Position numbers and translations under genes: made by a program | The notes under the pieces: generated by a model | What the model was told of the DNA's origin: nothing | Databases searched by the model: none | The model's input: the letters and a program-made list of their open reading frames with translations, nothing else | Shown here: piece by piece, positions 1 through 7,314 of the stretch | Layout: each line of letters opens with the position of its first letter | Position numbering within the stretch: position 1 is the stretch's first letter | Source of the DNA: Teichococcus deserti | GTDB lineage: Bacteria > Pseudomonadota > Alphaproteobacteria > Acetobacterales > Acetobacteraceae | Length of the DNA: 49,082 nucleotides | NCBI RefSeq assembly: GCF_001982615.1 | Contig: NZ_MLCO01000059.1 | Location: 1-49,082, forward strand | Direction: 5' to 3'

Positions 1-2
1 AC

Positions 3-377
3 CCGGAGGATTCGCGGCCCTCGCCCGACGCTGCCGCGGCAGCGCTGCGGGCGGGGGAGGCGTCCGGGCTGGTGACGGTGCTGGTGGCCGAGCTTGAGGG
101 ACAGGTCGCGGCCACCTGCACCCTGGTCGTGGTGCCGAACCTGACCCGCGGCACCCGGCCCTGGGCGGTGGTCGAGAATGTGGTGACCGACGCAGCCCAT
201 CGCCGGCAAGGGCTGGGGCGTAAGGTGCTGCAGGCGGCGCTCGACCGCGCCTGGGCGGCCGAGTGCTACAAGGTGATGCTGGCCACCGGCTCGCAGCGGG
301 ACGGAACCATCCTGTTCTACGAGGCCGCCGGCTTCGTCCGCGGCCAGAATACCTTCTTCCAGGCCCGGCGCGACTAG
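3..377 (+). CDS. GNAT-family N-acetyltransferase, 5' end outside window
   Basis: The frame is open to the left edge, so only the C-terminal ~124 residues are present and the true start lies outside. The sequence shows the acetyl-CoA-binding motif A of GNAT enzymes: a VVTD strand followed by RRQGLG, which fits the (Q/R)xxGx(G/A) pyrophosphate loop. After it come a helix and a late FYEAAGF segment, typical of GNAT motif B. The family moves an acetyl group from acetyl-CoA to an amine; the substrate cannot be told. Its TAG stop overlaps a CTA on the other strand (shared CTAG). Confidence 0.85.
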   Translation, partial: PEDSRPSPDAAAAALRAGEASGLVTVLVAELEGQVAATCTLVVVPNLTRGTRPWAVVENVVTDAAHRRQGLGRKVLQAALDRAWAAECYKVMLATGSQRDGTILFYEAAGFVRGQNTFFQARRD

Positions 378-469
378 CTCAGCAGGCCCAGCGCCCAGAG
401 TCCGGTGGGCAGCAGCAGGGCGGTCAGGCCAGCGCCGGCAATGACCAGGGGGCCGAGGCCTGCGCTCAC
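374..469 (-). CDS. Possible 31-residue single-pass membrane peptide
   Basis: A GTG start at 469 overlaps the TGA of the upstream secreted-protein gene as GTGA, the usual shape of translational coupling. The 31 residues are almost all hydrophobic (GPLVIAGAGLTALLLP and on) and could form one membrane helix. The stop shares a CTAG with the convergent acetyltransferase gene. No family is recognised. It could equally be non-coding, or the 3' part of the upstream gene in another frame; there is no separate ribosome-binding site to judge. Confidence 0.25.
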   Translation of the reverse strand: MSAGLGPLVIAGAGLTALLLPTGLWALGLLS

Positions 470-849
470 CGCCAGCGTTCCGCGGCGATCCGCCGGCGAT
501 CGGCCTCGATGCGGCGTCGATCCTCTTCGACGCGGCGGCGCTGCTCCATCACCTCGCGGCGCTGATGCTCCTGTTCCCAGCGGTGGCGGCGCCATTCCTC
601 GCGGCGGCGGCCGTCCTCCCAGCGTGCGCGACGATGCTCGTCGCGGCGGCGCTCGGCCTCGGCCTGGTCGCGACGGCCGGCCTCATAGGCGCGGCGCTGC
701 GCCTCGTCGTTGTTGCCGCCGCCGAGCGCGCCGCCCAGCAGCTGGTTGATCACGTCCTGCGGGTTCTGCGCCTGGGCCGGCAGGGCACCGGCCAGCAGCG
801 GCAGGATCAGCAGGGGGGCCAGCAGGCGGCGACGGGTCCGGTTCTCCAT
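466..849 (-). CDS. Secreted, highly charged coiled-coil protein of unknown function
   Basis: The 127-residue product starts with a clear signal peptide (MENRTRRRLL, hydrophobic stretch, AQA cleavage region). A short glycine-rich segment (LLGGALGGGNND) follows. The rest, about residue 50 on, is nearly all Arg, Glu, Asp, Gln and Trp in heptad-like order (repeats such as RRRIEADRRRIAAE), suggesting an extended charged helix in the periplasm. A GGAG lies about 10 bases before the ATG. No known domain is recognised. It lies 67 bp downstream of the Bug receptor on the same strand. Confidence 0.7.
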   Translation of the reverse strand: MENRTRRRLLAPLLILPLLAGALPAQAQNPQDVINQLLGGALGGGNNDEAQRRAYEAGRRDQAEAERRRDEHRRARWEDGRRREEWRRHRWEQEHQRREVMEQRRRVEEDRRRIEADRRRIAAERWR

Positions 850-916
850 GGCAGGAAAACTCCGCGGCGCCGGCCAAGGTTGCGCAAGGGGCGCCAGGCC
901 AGCGCCCCTTCGATCG

Positions 917-1903
917 TCACTCGGGCTTGATGTTGCGCTTTCGGATCAGCGCGCCCCACTTCTCCATTTCCTGCGCCGCATAGGGGCGGAACTCCTCCGG
1001 CGTGCCGCCGACCGGGTCGATAGAAAGCGGCGCCAGCTTCTCGCGCACCTCGGCGGACAGCATGATGCGGCGGGCCGCACTTGCCAGCTGGGCGACGATG
1101 GGCTCGGGCGTGCCGGCGGGCGCGAAAAGCCCGAAATCGGTTGAGGCGCGGTAGCCGGTGAGACCCGATTCCGCGACGGTCGGGACGTCGGGGGCTTCCT
1201 TGCTGCGCTCCGCGCTGGTCACGGCGAGCGCCCGCAGCTCGCCGGAGCGCAGATAGGGCACCGCGGTGACGGAATCGACGAAGGAGAGGGCAACCTCCTT
1301 GGCCAGCACCGCCTGCACGCCCTGGGCGCCGCTGCGATAGGGAACATGCAGCATGCTGGTGTTGGACATGTCGAGCATCAGCTCGACGCCCAGGTGGTTG
1401 GCGACGCCCGAGCCGGCCGAGCCGTAGCTGATGGTGCCCGGCTTCTCGCGCGCCGCTTGCAGCAGGTCGGCCAGCGTCTTGTAGGGGCCGGAGGGATTGA
1501 CGCAGATGAACATGGCATTGGTCGCCAGCATGCCGATCGGCGCGAAGGCGGTCGCGTTGTCATAGGGCAGGCGCTCGAACATGAAGGGCGCCATGGCGAA
1601 GGTGCCGTTCGGCACCACGGCCAGGGTGTAGCCGTCCGGCCGGGCACGGGCCAGGATCGCCTGGCCCACCGTGCCGCTGGCGCCCGCGCGGTTGTCGACG
1701 ACGAACTGCTGGCCGAATTGCGCCGAGAGCTGCTGCGACAGCAGCCGCGCCACGAAATCGGTCGAGCCACCGGGGGCGAAGGGCACGATCACGGTGACGG
1801 TGCGGGTCGGGTAGGCCGGGCCCTGGGCCAGGGCAGGGCGGCCGGCAACAGCGGCGCCGAACCCGAGCGCGCCGAGGACGGCCTGGCGGCGGGTGATGGA
1901 CAT
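917..1903 (-). CDS. Bug-family (TctC-like) tripartite tricarboxylate receptor
   Basis: Periplasmic solute-binding protein of 328 residues. The start has a twin-arginine-like signal (TRRQAVLGALG) ending in ALAQG. The mature part has the family hallmarks: the PFAPGGSTD loop near residue 40, NRAGASGTVG, and PDGYTLAV. Known members bind carboxylates such as citrate or aromatic acids and pass them to TctA/TctB permeases. No permease is nearby, so this is one of the orphan receptors common in Acetobacteraceae and Burkholderiales. An AGGAGG stands just before the ATG. It is divergent from the amidohydrolase gene, which may act on a related compound. Confidence 0.93.
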   Translation of the reverse strand: MSITRRQAVLGALGFGAAVAGRPALAQGPAYPTRTVTVIVPFAPGGSTDFVARLLSQQLSAQFGQQFVVDNRAGASGTVGQAILARARPDGYTLAVVPNGTFAMAPFMFERLPYDNATAFAPIGMLATNAMFICVNPSGPYKTLADLLQAAREKPGTISYGSAGSGVANHLGVELMLDMSNTSMLHVPYRSGAQGVQAVLAKEVALSFVDSVTAVPYLRSGELRALAVTSAERSKEAPDVPTVAESGLTGYRASTDFGLFAPAGTPEPIVAQLASAARRIMLSAEVREKLAPLSIDPVGGTPEEFRPYAAQEMEKWGALIRKRNIKPE

Positions 1904-1979
1904 GGTTTTCCTCCTGGCGCTGCCTTGATGGGGGCGCGGCTTTCTGGTCTGACTCTATGAACGAACCGGGTAGTTCTGA

Positions 1980-1997
1980 CCATCGGAAAAACGATGG
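1980..1997. promoter_or_regulatory. 6-6-6 inverted repeat between divergent genes
   Basis: CCATCG, a six-base A-rich spacer, then CGATGG form a perfect short inverted repeat in the 117-bp gap between the Bug receptor and the amidohydrolase. It sits just before the amidohydrolase ribosome-binding site. It could be an operator or a short 5' UTR hairpin. An imperfect GAAC...GTTC pair lies just to its left. Confidence 0.3.
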
Positions 1998-2020
1998 CCG
2001 CCGCGAGGAAGGAAGCGCCA

Positions 2021-3253
2021 ATGCCTGAACCGACACACATCCTGCTCGCCGCCGCCGCCTGGACCGGCGAGGGGGGCGCCGTGCTCGACCAGCCGGAGCT
2101 GCATGTCGAGGCCGGCCGCATCGCCTGGATCGGCCGCCAGGGCACCCGTCCGCGGCCCGAGGGCGCAGTGGTCAGCGATCTCGGCGCCCGCTTCCTGACA
2201 CCCGGCTTCATCGACGCGCATCTGCATCTCTGGGGCCTCGATCTGTCCGATCCCTCTGCGCTCTGGAACTGGACACCCGCCTACCGTGCCGCCCGGGCTG
2301 TCGGCGATCTTGAAAGAATGCTGCAGGCCGGCATCACCGCCGTCCGCTGCCTGGGCGGGCCGCTGGGCCCCTCGCTGGCGCGGGCGGTGCGGGAGGGGGT
2401 GGTGCCCGGCCCGCATATCGTCGCCGCCGGCGAGTTCATCTGCTCGCGCGCCGGCACCTGGGACCATGCGGCCTTCCCGCAGGCCTGGGTGGAAACGCTC
2501 GGCATGTATGCCGACGGCCCGGACGAATGCCGCCGCCGGGTGCGGGAGCGCATCCGCCAGGGCGCCGATTTCATCAAGGTCGGCGGCTCGGTCGGCGAGC
2601 ACACCGACACGCTGCGGCCCTGGGGCGACGACCCGGCGCGCCTCCGCCTGGCCTATACCGATGCCGAGCTGCGCGCCGTGGTCGAGGAGGCGCATCGCAA
2701 CGGCCTCAAGGTCGCCAGTCATGCCATCGGCGAGGCCGCCGTGCGCCAGGCCCTCGACTGCGGCGTCGACAGCATCGAGCACGGCCATGGGATCTCGGCC
2801 GAGCTGGCGAAAAGGATCGCCGACAGCGGCGCCGTGCTGGTGCCGACCCTGGCGCTGCCGGCGCTGCGGGCCGAGACGGCGGCGCCCCACGCCGCGGCCG
2901 GCTGGCGCCGGCATCGCGCGGCGCAACGGGAGGCGCTGCAGCAGGCCCTGCGCGCAGGCGTGCGGATCGCGGCGGGAACGGATTTCGTCGGCCCGCCGGC
3001 GACGCCGCTCGGCCCCAGCGCGGTGGAGATGGAATTGCTGGTCGAGGCCGGCATGACCCCCGACCAGGCGCTGACCGCCTGCATCACCGAAGGTTCTTCT
3101 CTGCTGGGCCTGTCCGACCGGATCGGGCGGCTGGCCGTGGGCTATGAGGCCGATCTGGTCGCGCTGCCCGGCGACCCGCGGCGCGACATCGCCGTGGTGC
3201 GGCGGCCGGACTTCGTCATGAAATCCGGCCGCGTCGTCAGGGAACTTCCCTAG
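2021..3253 (+). CDS. Amidohydrolase-superfamily metal-dependent hydrolase
   Basis: A 410-residue cytoplasmic enzyme of the imidazolonepropionase/prolidase-like branch. Visible metal-site elements are HLHLWG (HxH on strand 1), the Lys in DFIKVGGS, the His of ASHAIGE and the IEHGHG segment, and the Asp of AAGTDF near the C terminus. It begins with the small beta-sandwich and ends with the usual GYEADLVAL segment. An upstream in-frame ATG at 1994 exists, but GAGGAAGG lies about 8 bases before 2021, so 2021 is preferred. Substrate unknown. The stop overlaps that of the convergent alpha/beta hydrolase by CTAG. Confidence 0.9.
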   Translation: MPEPTHILLAAAAWTGEGGAVLDQPELHVEAGRIAWIGRQGTRPRPEGAVVSDLGARFLTPGFIDAHLHLWGLDLSDPSALWNWTPAYRAARAVGDLERMLQAGITAVRCLGGPLGPSLARAVREGVVPGPHIVAAGEFICSRAGTWDHAAFPQAWVETLGMYADGPDECRRRVRERIRQGADFIKVGGSVGEHTDTLRPWGDDPARLRLAYTDAELRAVVEEAHRNGLKVASHAIGEAAVRQALDCGVDSIEHGHGISAELAKRIADSGAVLVPTLALPALRAETAAPHAAAGWRRHRAAQREALQQALRAGVRIAAGTDFVGPPATPLGPSAVEMELLVEAGMTPDQALTACITEGSSLLGLSDRIGRLAVGYEADLVALPGDPRRDIAVVRRPDFVMKSGRVVRELP

Positions 3254-4017
3254 CCGGCGAGATGCGCCCGCATCGCCGCGGTCAGTTCCTCGGCAAATTC
3301 GAAGTTGGGCACATGCGCGGCGCGGGGGATGGTGACCAGCGCCGCGCCGGGGATGGCGTCGCGGATGGCCTGCGAATCCCGCAGCGGCGTCGCCACATCG
3401 GCCTCGCCGAAGATCACCGTGGTGCGCGCGGTGATCTTTCCGGCAATGCTGTCGGCACGGGCGTCGCGCAGGATGCCGGCGCCGGCGACATAGCCGTCGA
3501 CCGGGCCGGTGACGATCATCCGCCGCAGCGCGCGCGAGCCGGGGGAGGCGACATCCTCCACCCAGCGGGACAGGGCGGCATCGGCATTGGCCTCCATGCC
3601 GGATTCCAGGGCGCGGGCGATGCGCTGGTCCCAGGCCTCGGGCGCGCCGAAGGTGATGGCGGTGTTGCAGGGCATCAGCGACAGCACCCGCGCCGGGGCG
3701 CGCGCGGCGAGTTCCAATGCCACCCGGCCGCCGAGCGAGATGCCGCCGACATGCGCGGACGCGACGCTGAGGGCGTCCAGCACGGCGACCGCGTCATCGG
3801 CGAGGTCGGCCAGCGTCACGCCCGCGACGCCGCCTTCGCTCAGCCCCTGGCCGCGCAGGTCGAAGCGGATGACGCGATACTGGGCCGACAGTGCCTCGGC
3901 CTGCGGGTCCCACATGCGCAGGTCGCCGGCCAGCCCGTGCAGCAGCAGCAGGGGCACGCCATCGGCCGGACCATCCACCCGGGCATGCAGCACCGCGGCA
4001 CCGTTCCTGATCAGCAT
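3250..4017 (-). CDS. Alpha/beta hydrolase, 3-oxoadipate enol-lactonase-like
   Basis: A 255-residue alpha/beta-hydrolase. The oxyanion segment LLLLHGLAG comes early, the nucleophile elbow is GISLGG, the acid is the Asp of FGEADVATP and the base is the His of RAAHVPNFE. The overall look is PcaD-like, but no other beta-ketoadipate genes are present, so the substrate is open. The frame is open further upstream, but that part is antisense-type sequence; the ATG at 4017, 37 bp after the citrate-lyase-like gene, gives a normal N terminus. Probably one operon with that gene. Confidence 0.87.
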   Translation of the reverse strand: MLIRNGAAVLHARVDGPADGVPLLLLHGLAGDLRMWDPQAEALSAQYRVIRFDLRGQGLSEGGVAGVTLADLADDAVAVLDALSVASAHVGGISLGGRVALELAARAPARVLSLMPCNTAITFGAPEAWDQRIARALESGMEANADAALSRWVEDVASPGSRALRRMIVTGPVDGYVAGAGILRDARADSIAGKITARTTVIFGEADVATPLRDSQAIRDAIPGAALVTIPRAAHVPNFEFAEELTAAMRAHLAG

Positions 4018-4054
4018 GGGCGTCGATCCGGCTTGGCGAGGGTCGTCATCCTGA

Positions 4055-4927
4055 TCAGCCCCCGGCCATCGCCAGGATTTCGTCGGCGCGCCGCACCACC
4101 GGCGCGTCGACCATGCGGCCGTCGAGCTGGAAGGCGCCGCGGCCCTCGGCACGGGCGGCGATGTCGCCTTCGCGGACGCGGCGGGCCCAGTCGATCTCGG
4201 CAGCCGAGGGCGAGAAGGCGTCGTTCAGCACGGCGACCTGGGACGGGTGCACCACCAGCGCGCCGCGGAACCCCATGCGCCGGGCGCGGCGGATCGTCTC
4301 GGAAAAGGCCTCGATGTCGTCATAGGCACCGATGCTGCCGACGAAGCCCAGCGGCAGCACGCCCGCCGCCCGCGCCGCGGCCAGCACGGCATAGTTCGGC
4401 GTGAACAGCACATCGGCCTCCGGCACGCCGCCCATGGCGGCCGAATAGTCTTCCGGCCCCAGCGTCATCGCCGCGACGCGCGGATGGCTGGCGGCGATGG
4501 CGGGCAGCGAGAACAGCGCGACCGGCGTCTCGATCTGCAGCACCAGGCGGATGCCGCCGACCGGCAGGCCGCGGGCGATCTCGAGGGTTGCCAGCGCATC
4601 GGCGATCTCGCGGATATAGCCGGCATCCTCGACCTTCGGCACCACCAGCGCGGCCAGGCCCGGCATCACCGCCGCCTCCAGGTCGCGCGCCAGCTCCAGC
4701 AGTCCGTGATTGACCCGCACCATCGCCGCGGTGCCGTTGCTGGTGATCGAGGCGATGGAACCCGCCAGCGTCGCCCGCGCCGCCGGCTTCTCGGCGGCCG
4801 GCACGGCATCCTCCAGGTCCAGGATCACGGCATCCGCGCCGCGCAGATGCGCCTTGGCGACGAAGCGCTCGACATGGGCGGGGACGAACATCAGCGAGCG
4901 CCAGCGGGGCGGGGCGGCGGTGGTCAT
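4055..4927 (-). CDS. HpcH/HpaI aldolase family, citrate lyase beta (CitE)-like
   Basis: A 290-residue TIM-barrel C-C lyase. It opens with RSLMFVPAHVERF, followed by ILDLEDAVP, carrying the Mg-binding acidic residues, and by MVRVN. LQIETPVAL and LGPEDYSAAMG follow; all are typical of CitE-like and malyl/citramalyl-CoA lyases. There is no citF or citD, so this is a stand-alone CitE-like enzyme that probably cleaves an acyl-CoA ester rather than citrate. It is followed at 37 bp by the alpha/beta hydrolase, suggesting a two-gene catabolic operon. Confidence 0.9.
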   Translation of the reverse strand: MTTAAPPRWRSLMFVPAHVERFVAKAHLRGADAVILDLEDAVPAAEKPAARATLAGSIASITSNGTAAMVRVNHGLLELARDLEAAVMPGLAALVVPKVEDAGYIREIADALATLEIARGLPVGGIRLVLQIETPVALFSLPAIAASHPRVAAMTLGPEDYSAAMGGVPEADVLFTPNYAVLAAARAAGVLPLGFVGSIGAYDDIEAFSETIRRARRMGFRGALVVHPSQVAVLNDAFSPSAAEIDWARRVREGDIAARAEGRGAFQLDGRMVDAPVVRRADEILAMAGG

Positions 4928-5107
4928 GCGGCGGTCTCCATGTCGTTCTTGCTGGGCCTGGGGTGATGGCCCCTTGCGGCCAGGAGGGCATCAATTCCGG
5001 CCTGCGGCAAGCCCGCCCCGCGTGATATCCCCGACCTGGTATCCCCGGCCGGCATGCCTGACGCGCGGCGCTTCCCAGCGCGAGCCGTCTGGTCTAAGGC
5101 CGGCCGC

Positions 5108-5644
5108 ATGTTCGGCCTCGTCTTCTCCCGCCGCTTCTCCATGGCGCATCGCCTGACCGCGGGCCTGTCGGAAAAATGCGCCCTGCCGCATGGCCATAAC
5201 GAGACGGTCACCGTCCGACTGACGGCGACACAGCCGCAACGCCTGGACGGCGCCGCCAACATGGTCGAGCCCTTCGAGCGGGCCAAGGCGCGCTGGCATG
5301 GCTGGATCGACGATGCCGTCGACCATGCCTTCCAGGTCAATGCGGCCGATCCTCTGCTGGGCTGGTTCCGCCAGCACGAGCCGACGCGCGCCGCCCGGCT
5401 GCTGGTCACCCCGGGCGACCCGACCACGGAAATGCTGGCCTGCCTGATGATGACGAAGATTTCCGCCTTCCTGGCGGCCGATGGGGGCGTGCTGCGCTGC
5501 GCCTCGATCCGGATCGAGGAGACGCCGACCAACAGCGTCACCTTCGACGGCGACCCGGCGGCGTTCCTGCCGGAGGGCTTGCCGGCCGATGCCTGGTGGC
5601 ACCGCGCCGATGCCAGCATCAACGACCTGGGCGCCGCCGCATGA
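5108..5644 (+). CDS. queD: 6-carboxy-tetrahydropterin synthase (QueD)
   Basis: Makes 6-carboxy-5,6,7,8-tetrahydropterin from dihydroneopterin triphosphate on the way to queuosine and 7-deazaguanines. The zinc-site His residues are in FSMAHRL and LPHGHNE, with the catalytic Cys in SEKCALP. A late EETPTNS carries the pterin-binding Glu. At 178 residues it is longer than the usual ~120, with an insertion in the middle and a C-terminal tail of the kind seen in alphaproteobacterial PTPS proteins. The start at 5108 gives MFGLVFSRRFS, the expected first strand; the frame upstream is open but unlike the family. Coupled to queE by ATGA. Confidence 0.9.
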   Translation: MFGLVFSRRFSMAHRLTAGLSEKCALPHGHNETVTVRLTATQPQRLDGAANMVEPFERAKARWHGWIDDAVDHAFQVNAADPLLGWFRQHEPTRAARLLVTPGDPTTEMLACLMMTKISAFLAADGGVLRCASIRIEETPTNSVTFDGDPAAFLPEGLPADAWWHRADASINDLGAAA

Positions 5645-6273
5645 GCTATGCCGTGAAAGAAATCTTCGCGACGTTGCAGGGCGAGGGCGCGCAGGCCGGC
5701 CGTCCCTCGGTCTTCTGTCGGTTCACCGGCTGCAACCTGTGGTCGGGGCGGGAGCAGGACCGCGCCAAGGCGGTCTGCCAGTTCTGCGACACCGACTTCA
5801 TCGGCACGGATGGCGAGGGCGGCGGCCGCTTCGCCGATGCCGAGGCCCTGGCCGAGGCGGTGCTGACCGCCTGGCCGGGCGGGGATGCGCATCGCTACGT
5901 GGTCTTCACCGGCGGCGAGCCGCTGCTGCAGCTGGACGCGGCCCTGATCGCCGCCATGCATGAGCGCGGCTTCGAGATCGCGGTGGAGAGCAACGGCACC
6001 TTCGTCCCGCCGCCCGGCATCGACTGGCTCTGCGTCAGCCCCAAAGCCGGCGCGGCGCTGACCGTCGCCGGCGGGTCGGAGCTGAAGCTGGTCTTTCCGC
6101 AGCCGGCGCTGATGCCCGAGGCGGTGCAGCACCTGGCCTTCCGCCATTTCTACCTGCAGCCGATGGACGGGCCGGACCGGCTGGCCAATACCGAGGCCGC
6201 TGTCCGCTACTGCCTGGCCCACCCGCAATGGCGGCTGTCGCTGCAGACCCACAAGCTGATCGGCATCCCCTGA
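5641..6273 (+). CDS. queE: 7-carboxy-7-deazaguanine synthase (QueE), radical SAM
   Basis: Radical-SAM enzyme turning 6-carboxy-tetrahydropterin into 7-carboxy-7-deazaguanine. The iron-sulphur ligands are C31, C46 and C49, giving CX14CX2C instead of the usual CX3CX2C; this long form is known from Burkholderia-type QueE. The N-terminal EIFATLQGEG and the TGGEPLLQ glycine motif fit the family, as does the 210-residue length. The ATG overlaps the queD stop as ATGA. queC and queF are not in the window, so the remaining preQ0/preQ1 steps must be encoded elsewhere. Confidence 0.95.
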   Translation: MSYAVKEIFATLQGEGAQAGRPSVFCRFTGCNLWSGREQDRAKAVCQFCDTDFIGTDGEGGGRFADAEALAEAVLTAWPGGDAHRYVVFTGGEPLLQLDAALIAAMHERGFEIAVESNGTFVPPPGIDWLCVSPKAGAALTVAGGSELKLVFPQPALMPEAVQHLAFRHFYLQPMDGPDRLANTEAAVRYCLAHPQWRLSLQTHKLIGIP

Positions 6274-6341
6274 TCCTGGCTTGATCGCGCGATCGGGGCT
6301 TTTCGGCGATCCCGCCGCGAGCCGCCACGCTCAGGGCCCGA

Positions 6342-6369
6342 TTGACGATTGCGGGCATATGCCCATAAT
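6342..6369 (+). promoter_or_regulatory. Sigma-70-like promoter of panE with palindromic spacer
   Basis: TTGACG (6342-6347) and CATAAT (6364-6369) each match the sigma-70 consensus in five of six bases, with 16 bp between them. The spacer holds a perfect 12-bp palindrome, GGGCATATGCCC (6353-6364), which touches the first base of the -10 box. The panE-like gene starts 31 bp downstream. Confidence 0.6.
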
Positions 6370-6399
6370 CCGCGGAACCAAGCGGAAAAGGGGCAGGGG

Positions 6400-7314
6400 A
6401 TGCGCATCCTGATCGTCGGTGCCGGGGCCACCGGCGGCTATTTCGGCGGGCGGCTGGCGGCGGCCGGGCGCGACGTCAGCTTCCTGGTGCGGCCCGGACG
6501 GGCGGCGCAGCTGCGCGCCGGCGGCCTGCAGATCCTCAGCCCGTCGCATGGCGACCTGACCCTGCAGCCACAGATCGTCGAAACGGGGGACCTCGCGGGC
6601 CCCTATGACGCCGTGCTGCTCAGCGTGAAGGCCTATGCGCTGGAGGGCGCCATGACCGATCTGGCGCCCGCCGTCGGTCCGGAGACGGTGCTGGTGCCGA
6701 TCCTGAACGGGATGCGCCATCTCGAAACGCTGACAGAGAGATACGGGACGGCCGTGCTGGGCGGCGTCTGCAAGGTGGCCACCGAGCTCGACGCCGAAGG
6801 CCGGATCCGCCAGCTCGCCGCGCTGCAGGAGCTATCCTATGGCGAGCAGGATGGCAGGCTGTCGCCGCGGGTGGAAAGGCTGGACGCGGCGCTGCAGGGC
6901 GCCGGCTTCGCCGCCCGGGCGTCGACCACCATCCTGCAGGACATGTGGGACAAATGGGTGATGCTGGCGACGCTCGGCGGCATCACCTGCCTGATGCGCG
7001 GCCCTGTCGGCGCGGTGAATTCCGTCCCCGGCGGCGGCGCCTTCGCCGCCAGCCTGCTGCAGGAGATCGCCAGCGTCGCCGCCGCCTCGGGCCATCCGCC
7101 GGCCACCGCGCTGATGCAGCGGCTGGCGGCGGGCTTTACCGACCCGGCCTCGACCCAGACCTCGTCGATGTATCGCGACCTGGCGAAAGGCCAGCCGATC
7201 GAGGGCGCGCAGATCATCGGCGACCTGCTCGCCCGCGCCCGCGGCTTCGGGCTGGAGACGCCGCTGCTCGCCACGGTGGACGTGCATCTCGGCGTCTACG
7301 GCGCCACACGCTAG
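6400..7314 (+). CDS. panE: 2-dehydropantoate 2-reductase-family protein (ApbA/PanE)
   Basis: A 304-residue NADPH-dependent reductase. The Rossmann loop GAGATGGYFG stands at residues 7-16. The middle has LLSVKAY and the PILNGMRHLE segment typical of ketopantoate reductase, and the C-terminal helical domain has the Lys-containing MWDKWVMLA and the SSMYRDL substrate motif. Ketopantoate reductase makes pantoate for coenzyme A, but this family often has several paralogues per genome, so the exact substrate is not certain. The ATG at 6400 has GGGGCAGGGG before it and directly precedes the dinucleotide fold. The stop is shared with the convergent amidase as CTAG. Confidence 0.88.
   Translation: MRILIVGAGATGGYFGGRLAAAGRDVSFLVRPGRAAQLRAGGLQILSPSHGDLTLQPQIVETGDLAGPYDAVLLSVKAYALEGAMTDLAPAVGPETVLVPILNGMRHLETLTERYGTAVLGGVCKVATELDAEGRIRQLAALQELSYGEQDGRLSPRVERLDAALQGAGFAARASTTILQDMWDKWVMLATLGGITCLMRGPVGAVNSVPGGGAFAASLLQEIASVAAASGHPPATALMQRLAAGFTDPASTQTSSMYRDLAKGQPIEGAQIIGDLLARARGFGLETPLLATVDVHLGVYGATR

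Noticed and set aside
4924-6252. Minus-strand frame of 442 codons opposite queD and queE
   Set aside because: queD and queE have complete catalytic motifs on the plus strand; the minus translation has none.
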